From assembly GCF_900177775.1 (NCBI RefSeq), contig NZ_FXWH01000001.1, forward strand, positions 496,001 to 560,000: 64,000 nt of DNA. The letters are read 5' to 3'. This document shows positions 55,355-63,751 of this stretch, in pieces; position 1 is the stretch's first letter, and each line of letters begins with the position of its first letter. The position numbers and the translations under genes are program-made. The notes beneath the pieces were generated by a model. It had not been told where the DNA came from and did not search any database. It saw only the letters and a program-made list of their open reading frames with translations. Source of the DNA: Pseudidiomarina planktonica. Lineage in GTDB: Bacteria > Pseudomonadota > Gammaproteobacteria > Enterobacterales > Alteromonadaceae.

Positions 55355-56683
55355 TTAGGCGGTGGCTCGCGCCCATTGGTAGTACAGCCACTGGCCTAAA
55401 CGTCGGCCTTGCGCAAGCGGGAATTTCGGCAGCGCCGATTGGTAGAATGGCAGCTCCGGCAGGGCATCGCCACTAGTGAGTTGCGCTAGTCGGTGTCCGG
55501 CTAAACTGCTGAAAGCAACACCGGCACCACAGTAACCCATACTGGTGAATACCCCGGGCGCCGCTTCATAAATACGCGGATAGTCGTCCAACGCAACGCT
55601 CACCCAACCACTCCAGAAATAGTCCAGAGTCACGGTTTCAAGCTGCGGAAAAGTGGCCTGTAAGGCTTGCTGCAAATGTTTGGCGTAGCGCGGTTTGTTT
55701 GCATCGCGACCACGAATAGCGCCGCGCCCACCAAACAACAACCGGCCATCGGGCAATAAACGGAAGTAGTATTTCAGCGAGCGCGTGTCCATAAACTGAT
55801 GCGCCGGGATTAAACCTATTTGCTGCTGTTGGGCCGCGGTGAGCGGTCGCGTCACAATAATACTCGACAGTACTGGCAAGCTGCGGCCGTGAATGGCCGG
55901 ATGCAAATGATTCGGCGTGTAGCCATTGCTGGCAATAATAACCTGCTTAGCCTCAATAGAGCCGGCTGCTGTGTGCAGGCGCTGTCCCTGAGGTGTGGTC
56001 TCCCAGTGTTGCACCGGGGCATTGGTAACTAATTTAGCCCCTGCATTGGCAGCTGCGTGAGCAGTTACCGCAGCTAGCTGCATTGGATTTACCGCGAAAC
56101 TTTGCGGATAGTGCAGTGCACCATGGGCGACCGGGGTTTTCACATAGTCAGCGGCAACAGTGGCGGCACTGTGTAGTACCGCAGCATCACCTAATTGCTG
56201 TAGCAATTGGTGTTGCTGCACCAGCAGTTGATTGGCCTTAGCGCTGTGCGCCAATTTTAAATAACCACCGTGTTGGGTATCGCAAGCAACTGAACTGTCT
56301 GTGATTAACGAGCGCACATGGTCAATGGCCGCATGCTGCTCAGCATGAATAGCCTTGGCCATGGGCATATCGTAGCTTTTAATCCAGTCCTGATAGCTAC
56401 GGCGTCCGGTGCTGGGCATCACAAAGCCCGCATTACGCCCTGAGCAGCCCCAGGCTAACTGATTAGCCTCTACCACTACTACTTCGCGGTGATAATCTTT
56501 AGCCAGGCTTAGCGCCGCATTCAGGCCGGTGTAGCCTGCGCCAATAATCACTACTTCCGCTTGTTCCGGCAACGCACTGCGTACCGGCCATTGGGGCATA
56601 CCCTGAGTAGCCCAGTAACTGGCGGGGTAGGAGTCGTTCGGACCAAGCTGAGCGGAGGTTAAGGGATCATACATTGGTTGCAT
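55355..56683 (-). CDS. FAD-dependent amine oxidoreductase (PuuB/DAO family)
   Basis: 442 residues. The FAD Rossmann motif is VVIIGAGYTGLNAALSL followed by VVVEANQLAWGCSGRNAGF, the pattern seen in gamma-glutamylputrescine oxidase PuuB and related D-amino-acid-oxidase-family enzymes. The C-terminal FAD-binding part includes SMGYCGAGVAFSSLAG. No other puu or polyamine genes are nearby, so the substrate is uncertain. It follows the GNAT gene on the same strand after 26 bases. Confidence 0.85.
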   Translation of the reverse strand: MQPMYDPLTSAQLGPNDSYPASYWATQGMPQWPVRSALPEQAEVVIIGAGYTGLNAALSLAKDYHREVVVVEANQLAWGCSGRNAGFVMPSTGRRSYQDWIKSYDMPMAKAIHAEQHAAIDHVRSLITDSSVACDTQHGGYLKLAHSAKANQLLVQQHQLLQQLGDAAVLHSAATVAADYVKTPVAHGALHYPQSFAVNPMQLAAVTAHAAANAGAKLVTNAPVQHWETTPQGQRLHTAAGSIEAKQVIIASNGYTPNHLHPAIHGRSLPVLSSIIVTRPLTAAQQQQIGLIPAHQFMDTRSLKYYFRLLPDGRLLFGGRGAIRGRDANKPRYAKHLQQALQATFPQLETVTLDYFWSGWVSVALDDYPRIYEAAPGVFTSMGYCGAGVAFSSLAGHRLAQLTSGDALPELPFYQSALPKFPLAQGRRLGQWLYYQWARATA

Positions 56684-56709
56684 GGAGGCTCTTCAAGGCT
56701 AAGTAGAAA

Positions 56710-57309
56710 TTACACCGCAGCGGCGGTAGTTTGCTTAAATGGCAATATCATTTCAGCAGCGGTGCAGTAACACACACCGTCGCAAACCGGGCAGTGATAG
56801 CCTTCTTCTACCGACAACTGGTACCAACGCTTTTTGTGCTCGCGAATAAGCTCGCCACCACATTTACTAAAGTAGGAAAATGCGCTGTTATTCGGGCTTT
56901 GGCGCCAAATGTGAGCAAGTCCGGCCTGGCAGCCCAATTGCTTGGCGGCGGCAATAGAATGCTCTAACAGCCCACGGCCGACACCTAAGCCTCGTGCTTG
57001 TTCAGCTACCGCAGCACATTTGAAGTAACAAATGTAGTCGCTAGCTACCGGCCAGGCTTCTGGCGTACACTGATCGTCAACCGGCCAGGTGCCTGGCGCA
57101 AAGGTTAGCCGAATGCCAATTAACTCATCACCCAGCCATGCCAGCCAGTTTAAATTCACATCACCAACGGTGCCTTTCGCGGCATAGTCAGCCAAACTCT
57201 CTTCGTTCAGGTAATTGTCACCATGAACTTCGTTCGCTAAACGAATAACGGCTGCATGATCTGCAGCCGTCATTGGACGATAGAGAACCTTTTCTTTGGG
57301 TTCAGTCAT
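56710..57309 (-). CDS. GNAT-family acetyltransferase with C-terminal Cys cluster
   Basis: 199 residues. The acetyl-CoA motif is EQARGLGVGRGLLEHSI (about 103-119). The C-terminus adds HCPVCDGVCYC (His172, Cys173, Cys176, Cys180, Cys182), which looks like a small metal site not usual for GNAT enzymes. The start codon overlaps the ahcY stop by one base (TAATG), so translation is coupled to ahcY. Substrate unknown; the link to the S-adenosylhomocysteine cycle is from context only. Confidence 0.8.
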   Translation of the reverse strand: MTEPKEKVLYRPMTAADHAAVIRLANEVHGDNYLNEESLADYAAKGTVGDVNLNWLAWLGDELIGIRLTFAPGTWPVDDQCTPEAWPVASDYICYFKCAAVAEQARGLGVGRGLLEHSIAAAKQLGCQAGLAHIWRQSPNNSAFSYFSKCGGELIREHKKRWYQLSVEEGYHCPVCDGVCYCTAAEMILPFKQTTAAAV

Positions 57310-58685
57310 TAATAACGATACTCATCGGTTTTAAATGGACCTTCAACAGCTACACCAATGTAGTCGGCTTGCTGCTCAGTCATTTTGGTCATAACACCAC
57401 CGAAACCTTGCACCATGTAGCGCGCAACTTCTTCGTCTAATTGCTTCGGCAGCACTTCAACACGCAGTTTAGCTTGTTTTTGCGCACTTGGTAAATCAGC
57501 AAATTTCTCGCTAAACATGTGCATTTGCGCCAGTACCTGGTTGGCAAAAGAACCATCCATAATACGGCTAGGGTGGCCGGTAGCGTTACCTAGGTTTACC
57601 AAACGACCTTCAGATAACAGCAGCAGGTAATCATGCTGGTCATCGCTACGGTGAATTTTGTGAACCTGTGGTTTTACTTCGTCCCACTTCCAGTTTTTGC
57701 GCATAAACGCAGTATCAATTTCGTTGTCGAAGTGGCCAATGTTACAAACTACAGCAGTAGCTTTCAGCGCTGACAGCATGTACTGATCGCACACATTCAC
57801 GTTACCTGTGGTGGTTACCAGCAAGTCAGTGTTTTGCAGCAGATCTTTGTTAATGCCTTCAGCACTGTTGGTGTTTACGCCGTTTTTGTACGGAGAAACC
57901 ACTTCGTAGCCGTCCATGCACGCTTGCATAGCGCAGATTGGGTCAATTTCAGAAATTTTCACAATCATGCCTTCCTGACGAAGGCTAGCTGCTGAACCTT
58001 TACCCACATCGCCATAACCAATAACCAGTGCTTTTTTACCTGACAACAGGTGATCGGTACCACGCTTAATAGCGTCGTTCAGCGAGTGACGGCAACCGTA
58101 TTTATTATCGTTCTTCGATTTGGTAACCGCATCGTTTACGTTAATAGCAGGAACTTTCAAAGTGCCTTTTTTCAGCATTTCCAGCAAACGGTGCACACCA
58201 GTAGTGGTTTCTTCCGTAATGCCATGAACTTTATCTAGCATTTCGGGATATTTTTCATGCATTAACAGCGTTAAATCACCGCCATCATCAAGAATCATAT
58301 TGGCATCCCACAACTCACCGTCTTTGCGGCAAGTTTGCTCAAGGCACCACTCGTATTCTTCTTCGGTTTCGCCTTTCCAGGCAAACACAGGTACACCGGC
58401 AGCAGCCATAGCGGCAGCAGCGTGATCCTGAGTAGAGAAAATATTACATGAAGACCAGCGCACTTCGGCACCGAGTTCCAGCAAGGTTTCAATCAGTACG
58501 GCAGTTTGAATGGTCATATGAATACAACCAATAATGCGCGCACCGGCTAACGGTTTGCTGTCTGCATATTTGCGACGAATGGTCATCAGTGCTGGCATTT
58601 CTGACTCAGCAATGGTGATTTCTTTACGGCCGTAGTCGGCCAGCGAAATATCAGCTACTTTGTAATCGTGAGTGCTTTGGTTCAT
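57309..58685 (-). CDS. ahcY: Adenosylhomocysteinase (SAH hydrolase)
   Basis: NAD-dependent hydrolysis of S-adenosylhomocysteine to adenosine and homocysteine, which relieves methyltransferase product inhibition. 458 residues. It contains [14 protein letters not shown], the substrate-binding [13 protein letters not shown] region, the NAD motif [12 protein letters not shown] and the family C-terminus FKTDEYRY. Adenosine kinase lies 20 bases upstream and a GNAT gene is translationally coupled downstream. No SAH riboswitch is visible in the short upstream gap. Confidence 0.97.
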   Translation of the reverse strand: MNQSTHDYKVADISLADYGRKEITIAESEMPALMTIRRKYADSKPLAGARIIGCIHMTIQTAVLIETLLELGAEVRWSSCNIFSTQDHAAAAMAAAGVPVFAWKGETEEEYEWCLEQTCRKDGELWDANMILDDGGDLTLLMHEKYPEMLDKVHGITEETTTGVHRLLEMLKKGTLKVPAINVNDAVTKSKNDNKYGCRHSLNDAIKRGTDHLLSGKKALVIGYGDVGKGSAASLRQEGMIVKISEIDPICAMQACMDGYEVVSPYKNGVNTNSAEGINKDLLQNTDLLVTTTGNVNVCDQYMLSALKATAVVCNIGHFDNEIDTAFMRKNWKWDEVKPQVHKIHRSDDQHDYLLLLSEGRLVNLGNATGHPSRIMDGSFANQVLAQMHMFSEKFADLPSAQKQAKLRVEVLPKQLDEEVARYMVQGFGGVMTKMTEQQADYIGVAVEGPFKTDEYRY

Positions 58686-58705
58686 AAGTATCCTGCTTTA
58701 TTTGG

Positions 58706-59719
58706 TTAAACAGCGGCTGCTTCAATTTGCAGTTGCTGCAGTATTTGTTGCTGTCGTTCCAGGCTCAGGCGCGGACCAAATTCGGTCACTATTTCTGCCG
58801 CTGCGTGGCTGGCCAACCGGCCTGCATCTGCTAAGGATAGCTGACGCGTCAAACCAAACAACATGGCACCTGAAAACATGTCGCCGGCACCGTTGCTATC
58901 GACCGCTTTTACTTTAACGCCTGGCACTGCTACTTGCCGCTTCCCGTCACCTAACAATGCGCCGTCTTTGCCCAATGTAATAGCCACAGTGCTGGCATGT
59001 TTTTGCAAGGCCAGCAGCGCTTGCTGCGGGTCATCTGTGCCGGTTAACAGCTCTGCTTCTTCGTGGTTACAGAACATGACATCAACGCCACCTTCCAGAA
59101 TTAGCTCTATACCATCACGGAAATATTTCACCATGGCGGGGTCGGAGCAGGTCATGGCAATTTTGGTGCCGTGCTTACGGGCCAGTTGCTTGGCGCGAAC
59201 AATAGCTTCGCGGGCAATTGGAGACGTAATTAAATAGCCTTCAATGTACAAGTATTCAGCGGCAGCAATGGCATCTTCGTCTAATTCTTCCAACGACAAA
59301 TCAGCGGTAATACCAAGAAAAGTGCGCATGGTACGTTCGGCATCAGGCGTCACCATAACCAGACAACGTCCTGTTTTGCCCTGGTGATGCTGATGCTGCA
59401 AGTTAGTACGAATACCTACCTTTTCAAGATCATGCCGATAGAATTCACCAGCTTCATCATCAGCCACTTTGCAGCAGTAAAATGCGTTTCCGCCAAATTG
59501 GCTGAAGGCAACTAATGAATTGGCAGCAGAACCACCACCTGATTGTTTCTTAAGGTCACCGCGTTGGCTGAGTTCAGCAATCAGTTTGTCCTGATCAGCT
59601 TCTTCAATCAGGGTCATCATGCCTTTCTCGATGCCGTGCTGGCTTAAAAAGTCATCTGTGACTTCGAATTCCTGGTCAACCAGCGCGTTGCCGATGCCCA
59701 CCACGTCTAACGATTTCAT
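58706..59719 (-). CDS. Adenosine kinase (PfkB family)
   Basis: 337 residues. It phosphorylates adenosine to AMP, pulling the SAH hydrolase reaction forward. The PfkB signatures are GGGSAANSLVAFSQFGG near residue 60 and the anion-hole/catalytic motif DSNGAGDMFSGAM near 290. It begins MKSLDVVGIGNALVDQEF, typical of the adenosine kinase branch. It lies directly upstream of ahcY in one operon. TATAAT occurs in the gap upstream (about 59751-59756), as a possible -10. Confidence 0.92.
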   Translation of the reverse strand: MKSLDVVGIGNALVDQEFEVTDDFLSQHGIEKGMMTLIEEADQDKLIAELSQRGDLKKQSGGGSAANSLVAFSQFGGNAFYCCKVADDEAGEFYRHDLEKVGIRTNLQHQHHQGKTGRCLVMVTPDAERTMRTFLGITADLSLEELDEDAIAAAEYLYIEGYLITSPIAREAIVRAKQLARKHGTKIAMTCSDPAMVKYFRDGIELILEGGVDVMFCNHEEAELLTGTDDPQQALLALQKHASTVAITLGKDGALLGDGKRQVAVPGVKVKAVDSNGAGDMFSGAMLFGLTRQLSLADAGRLASHAAAEIVTEFGPRLSLERQQQILQQLQIEAAAV

Positions 59720-59809
59720 AAGTACTCGTTGCTTAATTTTCCGGCCGAGTATTATATACGAAGCAAAGCCGATGATCGATGTTATAGCACTAACAAAAAA
59801 TGCAATTAG

Positions 59810-60772
59810 CTACAGTAGTTGCAGTGCGGCGAATGCAAGTGAAGTAAGCAGCACTAATGCGTCGGCAATGCGGGTGAAGCGCAGCGCAAACAGAATGGCT
59901 TTGGGGTTCGCAACAGCCGGGCCGAAACGCGCACGGCGGGTTCGTTCATTGCGGTATTGCACCGGCCCGCCCAGCGGAATTCCCAGCAAACGGGCACAGC
60001 CAAAGAGCCAACAGGCTTCGGGCAACCACCAGTGCTGCCACTGTTGCTGGCGCAGGGTTCGCAATAGTCTGGGGCCACGCACTAAGGTGCTTAATATAAT
60101 CACCAGCAAGGCAGCTAATAGCATAGGAAGTAGTAGTGCTAACTGGCTTAAGCGGTGGGGAATTTGGCCAAAATAGCGGTAGCGGGGGTCTTCTAACGGC
60201 CATTGTGAAGCCAGCAATGTTAGCACCCGAACGGCCAGCGCCAGCACCGCACCACCAATCAAATAAGCCAGAATAATAGCAAGGGTATGCTGCACCCAGC
60301 TTAGTAACTGGTTGTCAGCGGCCGCACGAATGATTCCTATGGGGCTTAAGCGCTTATTATCGCGACTATCAAGCCGGTTGAGTAAGGTACGGGCGACATT
60401 TTTCTGATCACGCTGCAGCGCTTTGGCTATAGCCTTTACCAGAGCGGTTTGTGGGCTGGTGTGTAAACTAATCAGTAGCAAAAAGGCGCCAAGCGCGCTG
60501 GGGAAGTCGCTTACGTCCAGTAACCACCAGGCCGGAAATAACACCAGGGTTAATAGCACCAGGGTGGCAAGTACGCCAGCCAGTAACTGCTGACCTGATG
60601 CATCACGTTGCGGGCGTAGTACTCGCAGTTGTAGTTGCTGCGCGAACAAGCGCACCAGACTAAGCGGGTGCCACAGCGGCGACCAAACTAATACTCGCTC
60701 CAGCAGCAGCATTAATAAAACAATGCTGGCCGGGTATTGCACCAGCGTGACCAGCTGTTCAGGCCACGCCAT
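59810..60772 (-). CDS. CobD/CbiB-family membrane protein, orphan
   Basis: 320 residues with about five membrane segments. Three stretches resemble CbiB/CobD (adenosylcobinamide-phosphate synthase): WHPLSLVRLF at the N-terminus, LSPIGIIRAAADN near 145, and LLGIPLGGPVQY near 270. The family Glu/Asn positions around IRAA are partly changed. No other cobalamin gene is nearby. It is also distantly like AmpE, a known relative of the family. It follows the DUF2726 gene on the same strand after 20 bases. I would not call it a cobalamin enzyme without further support. Confidence 0.7.
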   Translation of the reverse strand: MAWPEQLVTLVQYPASIVLLMLLLERVLVWSPLWHPLSLVRLFAQQLQLRVLRPQRDASGQQLLAGVLATLVLLTLVLFPAWWLLDVSDFPSALGAFLLLISLHTSPQTALVKAIAKALQRDQKNVARTLLNRLDSRDNKRLSPIGIIRAAADNQLLSWVQHTLAIILAYLIGGAVLALAVRVLTLLASQWPLEDPRYRYFGQIPHRLSQLALLLPMLLAALLVIILSTLVRGPRLLRTLRQQQWQHWWLPEACWLFGCARLLGIPLGGPVQYRNERTRRARFGPAVANPKAILFALRFTRIADALVLLTSLAFAALQLL

Positions 60773-60792
60773 TAATTAATTTGTTGTCAGGC

Positions 60793-61374
60793 TCATGCCG
60801 CCACAACCTCTTTTGTATGTGCAGGTTCGGCGCGGTCACTATCGGCAGGACGACGGGCTTTTGGTGCAGCTGCACGCACATGCTCCGCCTGCATGATCTT
60901 ACCGTTAATATAGTCGCGCATGTCCGCTACACGATAGCCCGGTTTGGCTTTAAAGCGCAAGAATGGGATGCCTGCGGCAGTTAAAGTATTTTTCAGAAAC
61001 CAGTTACGCTTGCCTTGTTCGCCGGCAGAATTAGCCGGTTCCAACTCAATGGCGGCTTTCACTTGCATGGTTTCACGATCGCACAACACATAATCCAGAA
61101 CTTTCTGATTAGCTTTATTTTGTGCACTACGCGAAGCTGAGCGGGACACGCCCTTGCGCACAGTCACAATGTCGTTTAACCGAACTTTGGTGAAAATGCG
61201 GTAGTCGTCACCAACGGATTTCTCCAGTAGCGTCAAAAATTGCGCTTCCACGGCACTGCATAGCGATTTCTGGCGTGGCTGATAAGGGTAAGGGGTGTAA
61301 GTTTCACTTATGCGGCTGGCCAGAATAGCCACACCAATAAGGGCAATCACGAATAAAATCAGTAAAATTTCCAT
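60793..61374 (-). CDS. DUF2726 domain protein, membrane anchored
   Basis: 193 residues. An N-terminal membrane segment (EILLILFVIALIGVAILA) is followed by a DUF2726 domain (about 40-150) with FTKVRLNDIV, LDYVLCDRETMQVKAAIELE and FLRFKAKPGY. This domain resembles restriction-endonuclease-like folds, with the Asp and the Glu of AIELE in the right order for a PD-(D/E)XK-type core. The basic C-terminus is rich in Ala, Arg and Lys. Its ribosome binding site lies in a terminator hairpin after folE2. Function unknown. Confidence 0.75.
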   Translation of the reverse strand: MEILLILFVIALIGVAILASRISETYTPYPYQPRQKSLCSAVEAQFLTLLEKSVGDDYRIFTKVRLNDIVTVRKGVSRSASRSAQNKANQKVLDYVLCDRETMQVKAAIELEPANSAGEQGKRNWFLKNTLTAAGIPFLRFKAKPGYRVADMRDYINGKIMQAEHVRAAAPKARRPADSDRAEPAHTKEVVAA

Positions 61375-61411
61375 AAAAAAACCTCATCAACATTTTGACG
61401 TTGATGAGGTT
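61375..61411 (-). terminator. Terminator after folE2 that contains the next gene's ribosome site
   Basis: On the minus strand ACCTCATCAAC pairs with GTTGATGAGGT and is followed by seven T, then the ATG of the DUF2726 gene. GAGG in the 3' arm is 7 bases from that ATG. It is both a plausible terminator and a ribosome-site sequestering hairpin. Confidence 0.88.
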
Positions 61412-61431
61412 ATTGCAAAGCCTGTGCCAGC

Positions 61432-62409
61432 TTAGTATTTAAAACCGCCTTGCACACCTTTGGTCGCTACACTCACCGCATCGTGAGCGTGCAGTGATTC
61501 CAAATGGTTCACTCGTACCCAGAAGTCGGTGAACATTGGCATGCGGTTCAACGCCGCCTGCAAGCGGCGGGCTGAGTCTTCTACAAACATCAGGTTCTGC
61601 GCGTTCAGGCGGGCAAACTCTTGCTCGTCTTCACGTTTTACTGCGGCTTGTACCGGGGTTTGCAGCGCATCTTCAATGCTGTCAATTAAATGAATAATTG
61701 GCAGTTCGTCAACGTCTTTGCCCATGGTTACTTTTACTTCAGCAATAGAACGCTGGCTGTGCGGCGTGGCCACAATACCTTCGGTAGTGCCTAACCATTC
61801 TTTGACGGTGGCGGCATCAACGGCATCGTTACCGGCAAATTTTGCCGCAAAGGCGTCTTGAATTAATTGCCGCGCTAACGCTGCTGAACAAGGGCAGGTA
61901 GACGAGTAAGGTACTTCTACGCCAAGCTCCAAATCCAGATTGCCGTCGTCGTAAACACCAACTACCGTCACCGGATAGGCTTTCCAGCCCTGCTTTTTGC
62001 TGATCAGCGACTTACGGCGCAAGTGGTAGTCAAAATCAAAGCGTACAAAAGCTTTGTCGGCTAAACCTTCATGGCTACCAATAAAGTCATTCAACAATTG
62101 CTTTAAACTGGCGTGGCTTAAGGTACCATTGTTGGAAAGCTCGTCTAGTAACAGATACAGCCGTGACATATGAATGCCTTTGGCTTTAGGATCGGCTAGG
62201 TTTACAAAAGCTTCGACTTTCGCGCTAACCTGACGGTCAGGTTCTCCAATGGCAGCTACCATCAGAGGAATTTCGATGTTGCTCATACCTACCCAATCCA
62301 GTGCTCCTTCGGTTTGGGCACTAGTCTGATTGGCTATATCTGGCATAATGGTCGGCGTCATAGTCGACATGCTCATACTGCTCCGCGATGTTTTTAAAGT
62401 GTCTGGCAT
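61432..62409 (-). CDS. folE2: GTP cyclohydrolase IB (FolE2)
   Basis: Converts GTP to dihydroneopterin triphosphate, the first step of folate synthesis, with a metal other than strict zinc in several members. 325 residues. STCPCSAAL carries the active-site Cys and TPHSQRS the following catalytic region. The start is uncertain, with several Met codons in the first 25 residues. FolE2 is often expressed under zinc limitation; a canonical Zur box is not evident. It is divergent from hptA. Confidence 0.95.
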   Translation of the reverse strand: MPDTLKTSRSSMSMSTMTPTIMPDIANQTSAQTEGALDWVGMSNIEIPLMVAAIGEPDRQVSAKVEAFVNLADPKAKGIHMSRLYLLLDELSNNGTLSHASLKQLLNDFIGSHEGLADKAFVRFDFDYHLRRKSLISKKQGWKAYPVTVVGVYDDGNLDLELGVEVPYSSTCPCSAALARQLIQDAFAAKFAGNDAVDAATVKEWLGTTEGIVATPHSQRSIAEVKVTMGKDVDELPIIHLIDSIEDALQTPVQAAVKREDEQEFARLNAQNLMFVEDSARRLQAALNRMPMFTDFWVRVNHLESLHAHDAVSVATKGVQGGFKY

Positions 62410-62476
62410 AATTTAAAAGGCCGTTAGTATAACAAGAATAACGTCCATTACGGTAGTTTCGATTCAAGGGTTCACT

Positions 62477-62839
62477 ATGACAACAGGAAATTCGATTGCA
62501 TTAGATGAAGTACTGCTAGGTCAGTACGCTGACGCCTTAGGTTTGGATGGGCTGCAGCACACCGTCAACATCTTTATACAGATAATGCCAAGTTATATGG
62601 AAGAGCTAACCGAGGCTGCTGATAACAAAGATACCGCAGCGGTGCGTAGTCAGGCTCATAAAATGAAAAGTGCCTGCCGTTCCGTCGGGCTGGCTGGGTT
62701 GGCAAGAAAGCTGGAATATCTCGAAAAAGAGAGTTGGCAACCCAGTGATTTGCCTGCTTTGCTGAAGGATTTTGATAGCGCATATGAAAAAGCCACCCCT
62801 GTGTTACAGGAATGGCTTCAGAATTATAACCAAAGTTAA
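62477..62839 (+). CDS. Free-standing histidine phosphotransfer (Hpt) protein
   Basis: 120 residues forming one Hpt four-helix domain. The phospho-accepting His61 is in AHKMKSACRSVGL, the classical HxxKxxxxxxG pattern. No kinase domain is attached. It is convergent with arcA, 9 bases away, which suggests that it feeds phosphate to ArcA, like HptA of Shewanella. The pairing with ArcA is inferred from position. Confidence 0.88.
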   Translation: MTTGNSIALDEVLLGQYADALGLDGLQHTVNIFIQIMPSYMEELTEAADNKDTAAVRSQAHKMKSACRSVGLAGLARKLEYLEKESWQPSDLPALLKDFDSAYEKATPVLQEWLQNYNQS

Positions 62840-62849
62840 AAGTTTGGTT
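62828..62849. terminator. Short shared hairpin between hptA-like gene and arcA
   Basis: AACCAAA (62828-62834) pairs with TTTGGTT (62843-62849). The Hpt gene's stop codon is in the loop and the arcA stop begins at the end of the right arm. Only 7 bp, mostly A-T, so weak. Confidence 0.45.
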
Positions 62850-63577
62850 TATTCCACCCGATTAGCAACCACATCACCAACAAATCGGTAGCCTTCACCA
62901 TGAATAGTGGTGATCAGGTTTGGTGTGGTTGGGTGCGACTCAAAGTGACGACGAATGCGGCGAATAGCTACATCCACAGTCCGATCGTTCGGCCGCAGTT
63001 CGCGGTCGAGCATCTTTTTCACTAAGGTTTCGCGATCCAGAATTTTGCCCGGATTAGTCAGAAACAGTTCCATGGCGCGATATTCGCTTTTTGGTAAGCG
63101 GAACACTTTGCGCTCTGGTGAAAACAGGCAACGGCTGTCGCTGTCTAATTTCCAACCGTTGAACTCAAATACCACACTGTCGTGGCCAACTGGTTGCTGC
63201 TGCGACTTTAAGGCTTCAATACGGCGGTACAAGTTACGTACCCGAATCAGCAATTCTTTCGGGTTGTAAGGCTTGATCAGGTAATCGTCAGCGCCAATTT
63301 CCAGTGCCAGTAAACGGTCATCTTCGCTATCGCGACCGGTTAAGAATACCAGTCCGATGTTGTCCCGTTCACGTAGTGATTCAGCCAGCTCAATACCGTT
63401 TTTACCAGGTAAGTTCACATCCATAATAACAATGTCAACGGTCTGCTGAGACATAATACGTTCCATCTGCAAACCATCGGCCGCGTCAAATACTTCGTAA
63501 CCTTCGTGCTGAAACAGGCGGGTTAGCGTCTGGCGGGTAACAACCTCATCTTCCACTATTAAAATCTTGGCGCTCAT
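62849..63577 (-). CDS. arcA: Aerobic respiration response regulator ArcA
   Basis: OmpR-family regulator of respiratory and citric-acid-cycle genes. 242 residues. The receiver domain (1-120) has the acidic pair near residue 10, phospho-Asp53 in IMDVNLPGKNG and Lys in LIKPYNPKEL. The winged helix domain has FRLPKSEYRAMELF and DRTVDVAIRRIRRHFESHP. Similarity to E. coli ArcA continues throughout, including TIHGEGYRF. Its cognate sensor is not in the window; the Hpt gene faces it. Confidence 0.95.
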   Translation of the reverse strand: MSAKILIVEDEVVTRQTLTRLFQHEGYEVFDAADGLQMERIMSQQTVDIVIMDVNLPGKNGIELAESLRERDNIGLVFLTGRDSEDDRLLALEIGADDYLIKPYNPKELLIRVRNLYRRIEALKSQQQPVGHDSVVFEFNGWKLDSDSRCLFSPERKVFRLPKSEYRAMELFLTNPGKILDRETLVKKMLDRELRPNDRTVDVAIRRIRRHFESHPTTPNLITTIHGEGYRFVGDVVANRVE

Positions 63578-63669
63578 ATCAAAGTTCCGTTGATGTCGAT
63601 AAGTCGTTAACTAATTTGAAAATAGATTATTACTTTTGTAAACAGAATACCAGTTAAACACCCGGCAAT

Positions 63670-63696
63670 ATGCGTTAAGAAACACTGCAAACGCAT
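63670..63696. promoter_or_regulatory. Inverted repeat upstream of arcA
   Basis: ATGCGTT (63670-63676) and AACGCAT (63690-63696) form a 7-bp inverted repeat with a 13-base spacer, between the YfiR-like gene and arcA on the minus strand. It could end the upstream gene or bind a regulator. No T run. Confidence 0.3.
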
Positions 63697-63751
63697 TGTT
63701 TATACAGCTAATCTTATTCAAATGTAGCGAATACGCGTAGTTTAACACAGT

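Noticed and set aside
58686-58705. SAH riboswitch before ahcY
   Set aside because: The gap to adenosine kinase is only 20 bases, too short for the aptamer, and none is seen upstream of the kinase gene.
62410-62476. Possible Zur box upstream of folE2 (GTTAGTATAAC)
   Set aside because: It is two bases shorter than the Zur core GTTATAnTATAAC and the flanks do not match, so zinc control is not supported.
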